Part shown: piece by piece, positions 63,975 through 64,000 of the stretch
Layout: the number at the start of each line of letters is the position of its first letter
How positions within the stretch are numbered: position 1 is the stretch's first letter
Assembly (NCBI GenBank): GCA_036960485.1
Contig: JBALXS010000010.1
Coordinates: 13,100 to 77,099, forward strand
Direction of reading: 5' to 3'
From: Rs1 sp036960485
Lineage (GTDB): Bacteria > Pseudomonadota > Gammaproteobacteria > Pseudomonadales > Balneatricaceae
Length of the DNA stretch: 64,000 nucleotides
Notes under the pieces: model-generated
Seen by the model: the letters and a program-made list of their open reading frames with translations, nothing else
Database searches by the model: none
What the model was told of the DNA's origin: nothing
Translations under genes and position numbers: made by a program

Positions 63975-64000
63975 ATGCGGCAAGCTACTTAACTCGCATG

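Overview
The window looks like a chromosomal piece of an AT-rich (roughly 40% GC), probably marine gammaproteobacterium. Supporting this are an FNR/ANR-type oxygen regulator, RecQ, YejK/NdpA, YaaA, FieF, a long-type isocitrate lyase, a Pseudomonas-like bkd operon with a divergent Lrp-type regulator, and many GGDEF/EAL proteins. It is a scaffold from a draft assembly: a 100-N gap at 18511-18610 directly follows an 8-bp tandem repeat. I saw no rRNA, tRNA, CRISPR array, prophage or complete insertion sequence.

Region 1-4470 is accessory and partly decaying. Three same-strand genes (FRG-domain protein, PD-(D/E)XK-like protein with a QxK motif, HEPN-like protein) are each followed by an imperfect palindrome with integron attC features. 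This is best read as the end of a gene-cassette array whose integrase lies outside the window. It is followed by a low-molecular-weight phosphatase homologue, a potassium-channel gene truncated at its selectivity filter, and a tautomerase gene with two in-frame stops. The three cassette genes are the best candidates for an undescribed, possibly anti-phage, function.

Region 4484-20806 holds core and signalling genes: a periplasmic-binding-domain/PAS/GGDEF/EAL protein whose EAL half has lost catalytic residues, fieF, an IalB-like protein, a UPF0149 protein, recQ, a YqaA-like membrane protein, an EamA transporter, apt, fnr with a palindromic FNR-like box, a class II glutamine amidotransferase, a DUF1289 protein and a hydantoinase/oxoprolinase-like protein.

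Region 20849-41532 holds a CACHE/GGDEF/EAL protein whose 3' end is tandemly duplicated as a terminator hairpin, a secreted endonuclease, yejK, an ECF-type cobalt/nickel transporter pair (T and A components only), a helix-rich lipoprotein, argC, avtA, a GAF/GGDEF/EAL protein, yaaA, trpS, a mercaptopyruvate sulfurtransferase, a Dyp peroxidase, a GST and an RhlE-like helicase.

Region 41533-64000 holds an ART-like hypothetical gene beside aceA, HexR/RccR-like operators upstream of aceA, a preQ1-I riboswitch candidate immediately before yhhQ, a secreted cyclophilin, the bkdA1-bkdA2-bkdB operon with divergent bkdR, a cupin, a GST, a cold-shock gene, an overlapping DUF2868/DUF3482 GTPase pair, fosA, ETF-ubiquinone oxidoreductase, sdaA, a two-receiver protein with a pseudo-receiver, and an LTA-synthase-like sulfatase-fold enzyme. 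Carbon metabolism is a theme: branched-chain amino-acid oxidation (bkd), electron entry from acyl-CoA dehydrogenases (ETF-QO), serine deamination (sdaA) and the glyoxylate shunt (aceA) together suggest growth on amino acids, fatty acids and acetate-level substrates.
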